DNA from: DASTBU01 sp035711845 | Lineage (GTDB): Bacteria; Acidobacteriota; Vicinamibacteria; Vicinamibacterales; 2-12-FULL-66-21 | NCBI GenBank assembly: GCA_035711845.1 | Contig: DASTBU010000085.1 | Coordinates: forward strand, 1-40,296 | DNA: 40,296 nucleotides | Direction: 5' to 3' | Shown: one piece after another, positions 33,369 to 40,296 of the stretch | Position numbering within the stretch: the first letter of the stretch is position 1 | Layout of the letters: each line of letters opens with the position of its first letter | Position numbers and translations under genes: made by a program | The notes under the pieces: model-generated | Database searches by the model: none | The model's input: the letters and a program-made list of their open reading frames with translations, nothing else | Told to the model about the DNA's origin: nothing

Positions 33369-34061
33369 TCAGGCGACGGTGGTCCCGAATAGGGCGCCCA
33401 CGGCCGCAGTGACTATCATGGCGATGGCCCCCCAGAATGCGACGCGCCCGGCACCCACAGCCGCGGATGCGCCGCCAGCCCGAGCCGCCAGTGCACCGAG
33501 CGCTGCGAGACACACGAGCGAGGTTCCCGCCACCAGTGGAGTTAGAGTTCCTTCCGGCGCCAGAAAGGCCGCGAGGATGGGGAGGGCCGCACCGACGGCA
33601 AACGTTCCGGCCGACGCGAACGCTGCCTGAAGCGGCCGCGCGGCCTGGTGCGCGGACATCCCGAGCTCGTCGCGCGCATGCGCCGCCAGCGCATCGGATG
33701 CCATCAATTGCTCGGCCACCGCTCGGGCGAGTTGGGAATCGAGCCCGCGCCGCTCGTAAATCTCCGCCAGCTCGTTCTTTTCGCCGGCTCTGTCGGTGGC
33801 GAGCGCGCGCCGCTCCAGTTCGAGGTCCGCGCGTTCGGTATCGGCCTGCGAGCTGACCGAGACGTACTCGCCGGCCGCCATCGACAGCGCACCCGCCACC
33901 ATGCCTGCCACGCCCGCCAGCAGTACCGCGCCGCGGTCCACACTGGCAGACGCCACACCGACAACCAGGCTTGCGGTCGAGACGATCCCGTCGTTGGCGC
34001 CCAGCACGGCCGCTCTCAGCCACCCGACCCGCTCCATTCGATGAAGCGCAGCACGGGGCAC
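33369..34061 (-). CDS. VIT1/CCC1-family membrane transporter
   Basis: This 230-residue protein has five likely membrane helices. The first block, RVGWLRAAVLGANDGIVSTASLVVGVA, and the second, AGMVAGALSMAAGEYVSVSSQADTERADLELER, are signatures of the VIT1/CCC1 family, which moves iron or manganese across membranes. A cytosolic helical segment rich in Glu follows (YERRGLDSQLARAVAEQL), then three C-terminal helices. It starts at GTG 34061, or at ATG 34037 eight codons later; neither has a clear Shine-Dalgarno sequence. Its stop is 3 bases from the stop of the convergent permease gene. Confidence 0.93.
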   Translation of the reverse strand: MPRAALHRMERVGWLRAAVLGANDGIVSTASLVVGVASASVDRGAVLLAGVAGMVAGALSMAAGEYVSVSSQADTERADLELERRALATDRAGEKNELAEIYERRGLDSQLARAVAEQLMASDALAAHARDELGMSAHQAARPLQAAFASAGTFAVGAALPILAAFLAPEGTLTPLVAGTSLVCLAALGALAARAGGASAAVGAGRVAFWGAIAMIVTAAVGALFGTTVA

Positions 34062-34136
34062 CCGATCAGTGTACCGCAGCGGTCGTAAGGTTTCGGCGAG
34101 TGTGCGGACTATCTATCGGCAAGAGGCATTTGTTGT

Positions 34137-35651
34137 ATGCATTCATCTTTCGTCCTTCAGTGGTGCCTGTCCGGCATGAAGTGGCTGGTTGGCGTGGGTA
34201 CGGCCCTCCTGGCGTTGGTGAATGCCTGGATGCCTCAGCACGCCGCCGTACCGGAAAAGCTCGAGCCGGCCGTGCGTGCTTCGCTCGATCTGACGCCGTG
34301 CCATCTCGAGGATCTGGCGGAGGAGGTCCTCTGTGGCGTGCACGAGGTCTACGAGGACCGCGATGCCGCGTCGGGCCGGCGCATCCCGGTGCACATCGCC
34401 GTGTTGCCGCCGCTGCGACGTGCGGCGGCGCCCGATCCGCTGTACATCCTCGCGGGCGGACCCGGACAGGGCGCGCGGTCGTATGCCGCGATCGTGGCAC
34501 GGCACTTCAAGCAGGTTCGACGCGTGCGGGCGATCGTGCTCGTGGACCTTCGCGGCACCGGCGCCTCACGCCCGCTGGAATGTCCTCGGCAGGACGACGA
34601 GATCGCGGGGCTCGATTCGAGTTCCGGCCCGTACCTCGGGGAGGCGAGGGCATGCCTCGCACAGATCGATGCCGATCCGCGTCTGTACACCCATGCCGCC
34701 GCGTTGGCGGACCTGGACGAGATACGGCAGCGTCTCGGTCATGGACAGGTCAATCTCTGGGGAGGCTCCTGGGGCACGCGCGCCGCGCTCCTGTATACCC
34801 TCGGTTACCCGCACGCCGTCAGAAGCGTCGTGCTCGATGGAGCCGTGTCACTCTGGGAAGCGTTTCCCCGCGCCGTTGCCGGCAACGCCGAGCGCGCCCT
34901 GAACCTGCTATTCGGTCGCTGCGCCGGGGATCGAGTCTGCGCTTCGACGTTTCCGAATCCGTGGGTGGACTTGCGGGCCGTGTTGATGCGGCTGGAACGG
35001 GCACCCGTAACCACCACGATCGAGCAGCCGCGCACGGCGCAGCCGGTTCCGGTCACGCTGACGCGCGATGCAGTCGTCGAAATCGTTCGGGTGGCGCTCT
35101 ACACCCCGCGCGATGCCGCCCGGCTGCTGCAGGCGATTCATCATGCTGCGCGAGGCGACTTCGGGCCCCTGGCCGCGCAGTATGTGCACTCCGCCTGGAG
35201 GACGACCGATGACATGGCGCTCGGGTCCACGATGTCGATCCTGTGCTCCGAGGATCTGTCGCTTGCCGACAATGAACCCGGTCGGACCTCGAGCTCGGCG
35301 ATTTTCGGCCACGGGTACGCCGATGCCTGGAAGTCGCGCTGTCGAGTGTGGCCGAAGGGCCCGCCGATCGGCCTGAGCCGTCACGCCGTCTCGGAGGCGC
35401 CGGCCTTGGTCCTCTCGGGTCTGCACGATCCGGTGACGCCGCCCGCATCTGGCGAAGCGATGGGACGGCACTTCCCCAAGCATCTTCACGTCGTCGTGCC
35501 TGGCGCGGCGCACAACGCATCGTTCACCGGGTGCGTACCCGAGCTGATCGCGACGTTTCTCGAGGGCGGCGCAGGGGGGCTCGACACCGGGTGCGTTGCC
35601 GCGGCACCGCTGCCGCCGATTGTCGTGAGCGATGCAGGAGGCCGGCCGTGA
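34137..35651 (+). CDS. Exported alpha/beta hydrolase (TAP-like / prolyl aminopeptidase group)
   Basis: This 504-residue enzyme has a signal peptide (MKWLVGVGTALLALVNAW) that begins at the internal ATG 34176; the longer start at 34137 adds 13 residues and has AGAGGC upstream. The catalytic triad is Ser211 in GGSWGTRAA, Asp431 in SGLHDPVTPP and His459 in GAAHNASFTGC. The C-terminal TAP-like domain and the YILAGGPGQGARSY and DLRGTGAS motifs place it with tripeptidyl or prolyl aminopeptidase-type hydrolases. It probably acts on peptides or esters in the envelope. It is the first gene of the five-gene operon, and its stop overlaps the ABC ATPase start (GTGA). Confidence 0.91.
   Translation: MHSSFVLQWCLSGMKWLVGVGTALLALVNAWMPQHAAVPEKLEPAVRASLDLTPCHLEDLAEEVLCGVHEVYEDRDAASGRRIPVHIAVLPPLRRAAAPDPLYILAGGPGQGARSYAAIVARHFKQVRRVRAIVLVDLRGTGASRPLECPRQDDEIAGLDSSSGPYLGEARACLAQIDADPRLYTHAAALADLDEIRQRLGHGQVNLWGGSWGTRAALLYTLGYPHAVRSVVLDGAVSLWEAFPRAVAGNAERALNLLFGRCAGDRVCASTFPNPWVDLRAVLMRLERAPVTTTIEQPRTAQPVPVTLTRDAVVEIVRVALYTPRDAARLLQAIHHAARGDFGPLAAQYVHSAWRTTDDMALGSTMSILCSEDLSLADNEPGRTSSSAIFGHGYADAWKSRCRVWPKGPPIGLSRHAVSEAPALVLSGLHDPVTPPASGEAMGRHFPKHLHVVVPGAAHNASFTGCVPELIATFLEGGAGGLDTGCVAAAPLPPIVVSDAGGRP
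35636..35641 (+). promoter_or_regulatory. Shine-Dalgarno fixing the GTG start of the ABC ATPase
   Basis: AGGAGG is 6 bases before the GTG at 35648. It lies inside the hydrolase gene and supports coupled translation. Confidence 0.8.
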
Positions 35652-36379
35652 TCGCCCTGGAGAAGCTGCGCAAGACCTACGGAAAGGCCCTGGCCGTGGA
35701 TGGCGTCTCGTTCGCCGCGCCGAACGGCGTTGTCACGGGCCTGCTGGGACCCAACGGCGCGGGCAAGACGACGGCGCTGCGCGCGATCACGGGGATCGTC
35801 AAACCGGACGGCGGGACCGCATCCGTGGACGGATGCGACGTGCAGCAGGATCCGCTGGCCGCGCGTGCGCGGCTCGGCGTGCTGCCCGAGGCCATGGGAC
35901 TCTACGATCACTTGACGGTGCGGGAGCACCTCACCTACAGCGGCGGGCTTCACGGTCTGTCAGGTCGCGATTTCGAGGCCCGTGTCGAACGCCTGCTGGA
36001 AGAGCTGTGCCTGCTGCCGCTCGCGGGCCGCCTTGCCGGGCACCTGTCGATGGGGCAGCGCCGCCGGGTCGCCCTGGCGCGCGCGCTCGTTCACGATCCT
36101 CGCAACGTCGTCCTCGACGAGCCCACCAACGGTCTCGATGTGCTGAGCGCACGAGAGGTCAGGCGAGAAGTGCGGCGCCTGGCCGATGCCGGGTGCGCCG
36201 TGCTGCTGTCGAGCCACGTCATGCCCGAGGTGTCGGCCGTGTGCGACCGCATCGTCATCCTCTCGCGCGGGCGCGTCGTGGCCTCCGGCACGCCGGCCGA
36301 GATCCTGAAGCGAACCGGCGCCAGCGTGCTCGAAGAGGCTTTCGTTGCGCTCATCGGTTCCGAGGAGGGCTTGAATTGA
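35648..36379 (+). CDS. ABC transporter ATP-binding protein (NatA-like)
   Basis: This 243-residue cytosolic ATPase shows Walker A GPNGAGKT (34-41), the signature LSMGQ (133-137) and Walker B VVLDEP with Asp157 and Glu158. A switch His lies in LLSSHVMPEV. The N-terminal LEKLRKTYGKALAVDGVSF and the C-terminal RGRVVASGTPAEILKRTG are typical of NatA/CcmA-type exporters. It should power the permease encoded next. GTG 35648 was chosen from the AGGAGG at 35636-35641; the open frame extends back to 35348 inside the hydrolase gene and is not real there. It overlaps both neighbours by at most 4 bases. Confidence 0.95.
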   Translation: MIALEKLRKTYGKALAVDGVSFAAPNGVVTGLLGPNGAGKTTALRAITGIVKPDGGTASVDGCDVQQDPLAARARLGVLPEAMGLYDHLTVREHLTYSGGLHGLSGRDFEARVERLLEELCLLPLAGRLAGHLSMGQRRRVALARALVHDPRNVVLDEPTNGLDVLSAREVRREVRRLADAGCAVLLSSHVMPEVSAVCDRIVILSRGRVVASGTPAEILKRTGASVLEEAFVALIGSEEGLN

Positions 36380-37566
36380 CAGGCATGTCTTCGGCAGGGC
36401 GGGCGGTGCTGACGGTCGTGCGCAAGGAGCTGCGCGAGGCCGTGCGAGATCGGCGCTCGCTCATGTCCGCGCTCTTCTACGCCGCCTGGGGCCCGGCAGT
36501 GATGGCCATCGCTCTGATGGCGCTTGCACGGGACCGGGGGCCCGAGCCGCCGCTGACGCTCGCCATGGAGGGTCACGCACGAACGCCTGGTCTGGCCGCA
36601 TTTCTTGCCGAACGATCGGTCACGCTCGTACCGGGTCCCGGCGATCCCGCGCAGGCGATCCGGACGCGCGTGGCGCCGGTCGTGCTCGTTGTGGGTGGCG
36701 ACTATCCTGCAGACTTCAACGCGGCACGTCCTGCCCGGCTCACGCTGTTGTACGACGCATCCTGGTCGGACTCGAACAGGCAGGCCACACGCGTACGCGG
36801 ACTGCTCTCCGAGTATGGACGCCACGTCTCCGATGACCGGCTCGTTCTCCGAGGCATCAGTCCCTCGGCGATTGCGCCGCTCAGGATCGCCGAGCGTGAC
36901 CTCTCAACGGCCGCGGGCCGCTCGGCGACCGTGCTCGGAACCTTGCCGATCTTCGTGCTGTTGGCTGCGTTCATCGGGGGCATGGGTGCCGCGGCGGATC
37001 TCACGGCCGGTGAACGCGAGCGGGGGTCGCTCGAATCGCTGCTGATCCATCCGGTCCGGGCGTGGGCGCTCGTCGCAGGAAAGTGGGCCGCGGCGTCCAC
37101 TATCTGTCTCGCGACCGTGACGCTCACGCTGGTGGTGTCGAAGATCGTCCTCAGGCATCCGCGAATCCAGGCGATCGACGTGCCCGTGGGACTGTCATCC
37201 GCGGATGCGGTCGCGATGTGGCTGGTGCTCGTGCCGCTCGCCCTGCTCGCGACTGCCGCGCAGCTCCACGTCGCCCTGTTCGCGAAGACCTACAAGGAAG
37301 CGCAAACGCTCCTGTCGATGTTCGTCTTCCTGCCGATGCTCCCGGGATTCATGTTCGCGTTCGGATCGATCGAAACGCGCCCCTGGATGTCCGCTTTTCC
37401 CATGGTGGGCCAGCATGTGATGATTAGCGGCCTGCTCCGCGGCCAGCCGCCATCCCCGATTGCGGCGATCGGGCTGAGCGCGATCACGGTGGCCGCCACA
37501 GCACTGGCGATCGCGGCCTCCGCGGTCCTCTTGCGGAGGGAGTCGGTCATCCGAAGGGCCGGCTGA
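36376..37566 (+). CDS. ABC transporter permease (NatB / ABC-2 type), TTG start
   Basis: This 396-residue protein has the NatB layout: one N-terminal helix (SALFYAAWGPAVMAIALMAL), an extracytoplasmic domain of about 130 residues, then five or six helices. The loop RERGSLESLLIHPV is the coupling segment seen in Na+-extruding and peptide-exporting ABC-2 permeases. With the ATPase it forms an exporter of unknown cargo. TTG 36376 has GAGGAGGG at 36362-36369, a 6-base gap, and overlaps the ATPase stop (TTGA). ATG 36385 is the alternative. The last base overlaps the sigma factor start (TGATG). Confidence 0.88.
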   Translation: MTGMSSAGRAVLTVVRKELREAVRDRRSLMSALFYAAWGPAVMAIALMALARDRGPEPPLTLAMEGHARTPGLAAFLAERSVTLVPGPGDPAQAIRTRVAPVVLVVGGDYPADFNAARPARLTLLYDASWSDSNRQATRVRGLLSEYGRHVSDDRLVLRGISPSAIAPLRIAERDLSTAAGRSATVLGTLPIFVLLAAFIGGMGAAADLTAGERERGSLESLLIHPVRAWALVAGKWAAASTICLATVTLTLVVSKIVLRHPRIQAIDVPVGLSSADAVAMWLVLVPLALLATAAQLHVALFAKTYKEAQTLLSMFVFLPMLPGFMFAFGSIETRPWMSAFPMVGQHVMISGLLRGQPPSPIAAIGLSAITVAATALAIAASAVLLRRESVIRRAG

Positions 37567-38105
37567 TGGAAGGGGTCATCGATCGGGCAATGGCTGACGA
37601 GCGAGAGACCCGGTACCTGCGCCTCGTCGCCGAGCACGAGCCGGCTATCCGACGTCTGGCGTCGAGCTACGAACGGGAGCCGGCACGCCGCCAGGATCTC
37701 GTGCAGGACATCTGGCTCGCCCTCTGGCAGGCCCTTCCCATGTTTCGCGGCGACTCTACCGAGAGGACGTTCGTGTTCCGGATCGCACACAACCGCGGTG
37801 TCAGCCACGTCCAGCGCTGGCGCCGGCGGCGCACCGAGACGCTCGACGAGGCCGCGCCACTTCCGCATGCGGCGCCCGATCCCGAGCACAGCGCGACCGA
37901 GCGCCAGCGCCGGGAGCAGTTGCAGGCCGCGGTGCTCCGTCTGCCGCTCGGGCTGCGCCAGGTCATCGTGCTCACGCTCGAAGGTCTCAGCCATCGGGAA
38001 GCGGGCGAGGTGCTTGGCATCACGGAAAACAACGTCGCGGTGCGCCTGGCCCGCGCGCGCGCCGCGCTCGCGCGGGAACTCGGGTCCCCTGGAGATCGAT
38101 CATGA
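37566..38105 (+). CDS. ECF-type RNA polymerase sigma factor
   Basis: This 179-residue protein has sigma region 2 at about 20-85 (RRLASSYEREPARRQDLVQDIWLALW, then FVFRIAHNRGVSHVQRWRRR). Region 4 lies at about 115-170 (LRLPLGLRQVIVLTLEGLSHREAGEVLGITENNVAVRLARAR) with a clear helix-turn-helix. There is no region 3, so it is of the ECF type. It should direct RNA polymerase to a small stress or envelope regulon, possibly this operon itself. Its stop overlaps the start of the next gene (ATGA), as is usual for sigma/anti-sigma pairs. Confidence 0.94.
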   Translation: MEGVIDRAMADERETRYLRLVAEHEPAIRRLASSYEREPARRQDLVQDIWLALWQALPMFRGDSTERTFVFRIAHNRGVSHVQRWRRRRTETLDEAAPLPHAAPDPEHSATERQRREQLQAAVLRLPLGLRQVIVLTLEGLSHREAGEVLGITENNVAVRLARARAALARELGSPGDRS

Positions 38106-38707
38106 CCTCAACCGACCGTGAGCTGGAGCAGTGGACAGAGATGTGGCTTGCGCCGTCGAGCGCCGAGGCGCCCGCGACGCCCGAGGCAATCCACAGGCAC
38201 GTCGAGCGCAGGAGCCGGTCGCTGGCGGTCTGGCTCGCAGGCGAGATGGCGGTGACGGCGTGTGCCGTTGTGTTCCTGCTCCATCGCGCCGTGACCCACC
38301 CGGATCTCTTCGAGAAGGTCTCGATGGGCCTGCTCGCCTTCATCGTGGTGAGTGCCATGGGGCTGTCGCTCTGGAACTGGCGCGGCGTGGTTCGTACCTC
38401 CATGAGCAGCACGAGCGGATTCCTGGCGCTGTCATGCGATCGCTTGCGGCGGTTTCGACGCGCGATCAGAATAGGCTGGGGTCTTCTGCTCGGCGAGGTC
38501 GCGGTCTTCGTCCCGTGGGTGTGGCATCAGTTGTACGGCGGCGCGCGGGTTCCGTCCGACGCCGCGGAGCGCTTTGGGTGGGGTTGGCTCGCTGGCGTCA
38601 CCACGATCGGGGTCGTGCTGCTGGTCGGCCTCGAGGTGTGGGCGCGGCGGGAGGACCGTACATTAAAGGACCTCACAAAGGAACTCGAGGGAGAGGACGT
38701 GCGATGA
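38102..38707 (+). CDS. Four-helix membrane protein, probable anti-sigma factor
   Basis: This 201-residue protein has a short N-terminal cytosolic part (MTSTDRELEQWTEMWLAP, then AIHRHVERRSR). Four membrane helices follow at about 42-60, 70-90, 130-150 and 160-180. The C-terminal tail is charged (RREDRTLKDLTKELEGEDV). No zinc-binding HxxxCxxC motif of the ZAS family is present. Its position directly behind an ECF sigma gene with an ATGA overlap is the main reason for the anti-sigma call. It may instead sense envelope state without binding the sigma factor. Confidence 0.7.
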   Translation: MTSTDRELEQWTEMWLAPSSAEAPATPEAIHRHVERRSRSLAVWLAGEMAVTACAVVFLLHRAVTHPDLFEKVSMGLLAFIVVSAMGLSLWNWRGVVRTSMSSTSGFLALSCDRLRRFRRAIRIGWGLLLGEVAVFVPWVWHQLYGGARVPSDAAERFGWGWLAGVTTIGVVLLVGLEVWARREDRTLKDLTKELEGEDVR

Positions 38708-38805
38708 CGGCCTACATGATATGCTCTCCGCACTTCACACCACGGCTGCTTTCAGCGGAGAACTTCGCCGAGGCTCGGTGACTCCTGCCGTTCCGACTCG
38801 GGAGG

Positions 38806-40296
38806 ATGATGCAACAGTCGCGATCCGCCAACGGTGCCCGACACAGTGCGAATCGCGCCGCCAGGCGGCAGGCTGCTCTGCTCCGGCTGTCGGAGCAGAT
38901 TGCCACGGGGCACGACGAGGGAGCCATCTACCGCAGCGTCGTGGACGGTCTGTGCGACCCTGCGCTCGGCTACGACTTTGTCGGTGTGTTCCTGTTGGAT
39001 CCAGCAACCGGCGAACGCGTCATGAAGGCGCAGGTCGGCTGGTCGAATCTGCCGGAAGATTTCCGAATCCCGCCGGGCCAGGGTCTGAGCGCACGCCCGC
39101 TCGAGGATGGCCAGCTCCACTACACCCCCCACGTGGCCGATGACCCTCGATACGTGACGGGGCTGGCCACAGGCTCCGAGGTGGACGTTCCGCTCAAGAT
39201 AGACGGCGTGCCGGTCGGGGTGCTCGTTGTCGAAAGCTGCGAGCCGGACGCTTTCGGCCCCCAGGATTTCGAGATCCTCACCGCCGCTGCCAATCTGGCT
39301 GCCATTGCGGCCGGCCGCCTGCGCCTCGTCGAAACCCAGCGCGCGCTAATCGCGACGATGGCCGACCTTTCGGCCGAGCTCGAGCTGGAACGGCTGCTCG
39401 ACGCGGTCCTCGAGCGGGCCGTGGCGCTCATCCGGGCGGCCGGAGCCGAGCTGGCTATTCTGGAGGAGGCGACCAAAGAGCTGGTTGTCGTCGCCACCAC
39501 CGCGCACGGGCGGGCCGGGGTCGGTACTCGGCTCGCGACGGGCGAAGGCGCCATGGGCCAAGCGGTCGAGACCCGCGAGTCGTTCGTGATCCCCAACTAC
39601 CAGGAGTGGGAAGGCCGTTCGGTGAAGTACGCCGGGCTCGACGCACACGCCGTCGCCGTGGTGCCGCTGCTGATGGGCCAGCGGGTTGTCGGCGCCGTCA
39701 GCGTGTGGCACACCGATCCGGCGCGGCAGTTCGGCCCGGCCGATCTGCGCCTGCTGAACATGTTTGCGCCACAGGCCGCGGTGGCGATCGAAAACGCGCG
39801 ACTCTACTCCGCGGCGCAGCGCCAGAAGCAGTACTTCGAAGACCTGGTCTTGAACAACCCCGTCGCGGTCGTCACGCTCGATCCCGAGCACACCGTCGTC
39901 ACGTGCAACCCGGCGTTCGAATCGCTCTACGGTTACACGCAGGCCGAGGTCGTAGGCCGAAAGCTGGATGAACTGATCACGACAGAGGAAACGCGGGCGC
40001 AGGCGACGGCTTATACGACCGGAGCGGTGTCCGGTCCCGTTCGCGGCATGGCGCAGCGGCGGCGGAAGGACGGAACACTGGTGGACGTCCAGCTTTTGGC
40101 GGTGCCTGTGTTCGTGCAGGGACAACGCGTCGGCATGATGGGGATGTATCACGATGTGACGGAGTTGCTGCACGCGCGGCGGGAGGCGGAGGCGGCCAAC
40201 AGCGCGAAGAGCCGGTTTCTGGCGAACATGAGCCACGAGCTGCGGACGCCGCTCAACGCCATCATCGGCTACAGCGAGATTCTGCAGGAGGAAGTG
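38806..40296 (+). CDS. GAF-GAF-PAS sensor histidine kinase (3' end beyond window)
   Basis: The 497 visible codons encode a cytosolic sensor kinase and run off the right edge. GAF domain 1 lies at about 35-175 (CDPALGYDFVGVFLLDPATGE, then EVDVPLKIDGVPVGVLVVES). GAF domain 2 lies at about 195-340 (VPLLMGQRVVGAVSVWHTD). A PAS domain lies at about 350-460 (VVTLDPEHTVVTCNPAFESLYGYTQAEVVG). The HisKA box SHELRTPLNAIIGYSE has His477. The ATPase domain, and any receiver, would follow the window. The start is ATG 38806 or 38809; GGAGG at 38801-38805 is unusually close to both. A stop at 38779 rules out a longer protein. Confidence 0.92.
   Translation, partial: MMQQSRSANGARHSANRAARRQAALLRLSEQIATGHDEGAIYRSVVDGLCDPALGYDFVGVFLLDPATGERVMKAQVGWSNLPEDFRIPPGQGLSARPLEDGQLHYTPHVADDPRYVTGLATGSEVDVPLKIDGVPVGVLVVESCEPDAFGPQDFEILTAAANLAAIAAGRLRLVETQRALIATMADLSAELELERLLDAVLERAVALIRAAGAELAILEEATKELVVVATTAHGRAGVGTRLATGEGAMGQAVETRESFVIPNYQEWEGRSVKYAGLDAHAVAVVPLLMGQRVVGAVSVWHTDPARQFGPADLRLLNMFAPQAAVAIENARLYSAAQRQKQYFEDLVLNNPVAVVTLDPEHTVVTCNPAFESLYGYTQAEVVGRKLDELITTEETRAQATAYTTGAVSGPVRGMAQRRRKDGTLVDVQLLAVPVFVQGQRVGMMGMYHDVTELLHARREAEAANSAKSRFLANMSHELRTPLNAIIGYSEILQEEV

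Noticed and set aside
35348..35647. N-terminal extension of the ABC ATPase
   Set aside because: It overlaps the hydrolase gene; the GTG at 35648 has a perfect Shine-Dalgarno sequence and the usual ATPase N terminus.
38704..38781. 25-codon frame overlapping the anti-sigma stop (ATGA)
   Set aside because: It is very short, with no hydrophobic or conserved pattern; probably only the leader of the GAF kinase gene.

Overview
The window is visibly GC-rich bacterial DNA with short intergenic gaps and no rRNA, tRNA, phage, transposase or CRISPR array that I could find. The gene mix suggests a soil-type Acidobacteriota, probably class Vicinamibacteria. It contains two large MacB/FtsX-type permeases of the ADOP type without dedicated ATPases, S9 peptidases, PQQ propeller proteins, a Reg_prop/Y_Y_Y sensor kinase, a Gfo/Idh oxidoreductase and a VIT1/CCC1 protein. 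The taxonomy is inferred from gene style; no marker gene was compared.

Layout. (1) 1-5.5 kb: a minus-strand pair, an exported S9 peptidase and a secreted PQQ propeller, coupled by a 4-base overlap. A heptamer repeat tract separates it from an isoaspartate methyltransferase, which is followed by a small convergent unknown gene. (2) 5.5-10 kb: peptide release factor 3 (prfC), a YbjQ-family protein, a palindromic intergenic block, an outer-membrane barrel protein and a TPR/peptidase-MA-like protein. (3) 10-13.9 kb: a stand-alone 5'-3' exonuclease with an apparent CTG start, a BON-domain protein, a Ser/Thr kinase fused to a BRCT-like domain, a DUF6483-like protein, and a candidate small RNA ending in a near-perfect intrinsic terminator. 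(4) 13.8-23 kb, minus strand: an NHL propeller-M23 peptidase fusion with an aldo/keto reductase, a Gfo/Idh oxidoreductase, a frameshifted small membrane gene, a lytic-transglycosylase-like protein and a large ABC permease.

(5) 23-29.4 kb: a GT87-like glycosyltransferase, a 38-residue secreted peptide or lipoprotein, a cohesin-domain lipoprotein with a Pro-rich linker, and a two-component system (Reg_prop/Y_Y_Y histidine kinase plus NarL-type regulator). Three CTAC-N8-GTAG palindromes, two before the cohesin lipoprotein and one before the regulator gene, suggest that these genes form one regulon. (6) 29.4-34.1 kb: a rhomboid-like protein lacking the expected catalytic His, a second ADOP permease behind a structured leader, and a VIT1-like transporter. 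(7) 34.1-38.7 kb: a coupled five-gene operon in which every junction overlaps by 1 to 4 bases. It encodes an exported alpha/beta hydrolase, an ABC ATPase, an ABC permease, an ECF-type sigma factor and a four-helix membrane protein that is probably the anti-sigma factor. (8) 38.8 kb to the end: a GAF-GAF-PAS histidine kinase cut by the window edge.

The best candidates for undescribed biology are the small RNA at 13.26-13.33 kb with an anti-Shine-Dalgarno loop, the shared CTAC-N8-GTAG operator, the kinase-BRCT fusion and the sigma/anti-sigma-ABC-hydrolase operon.
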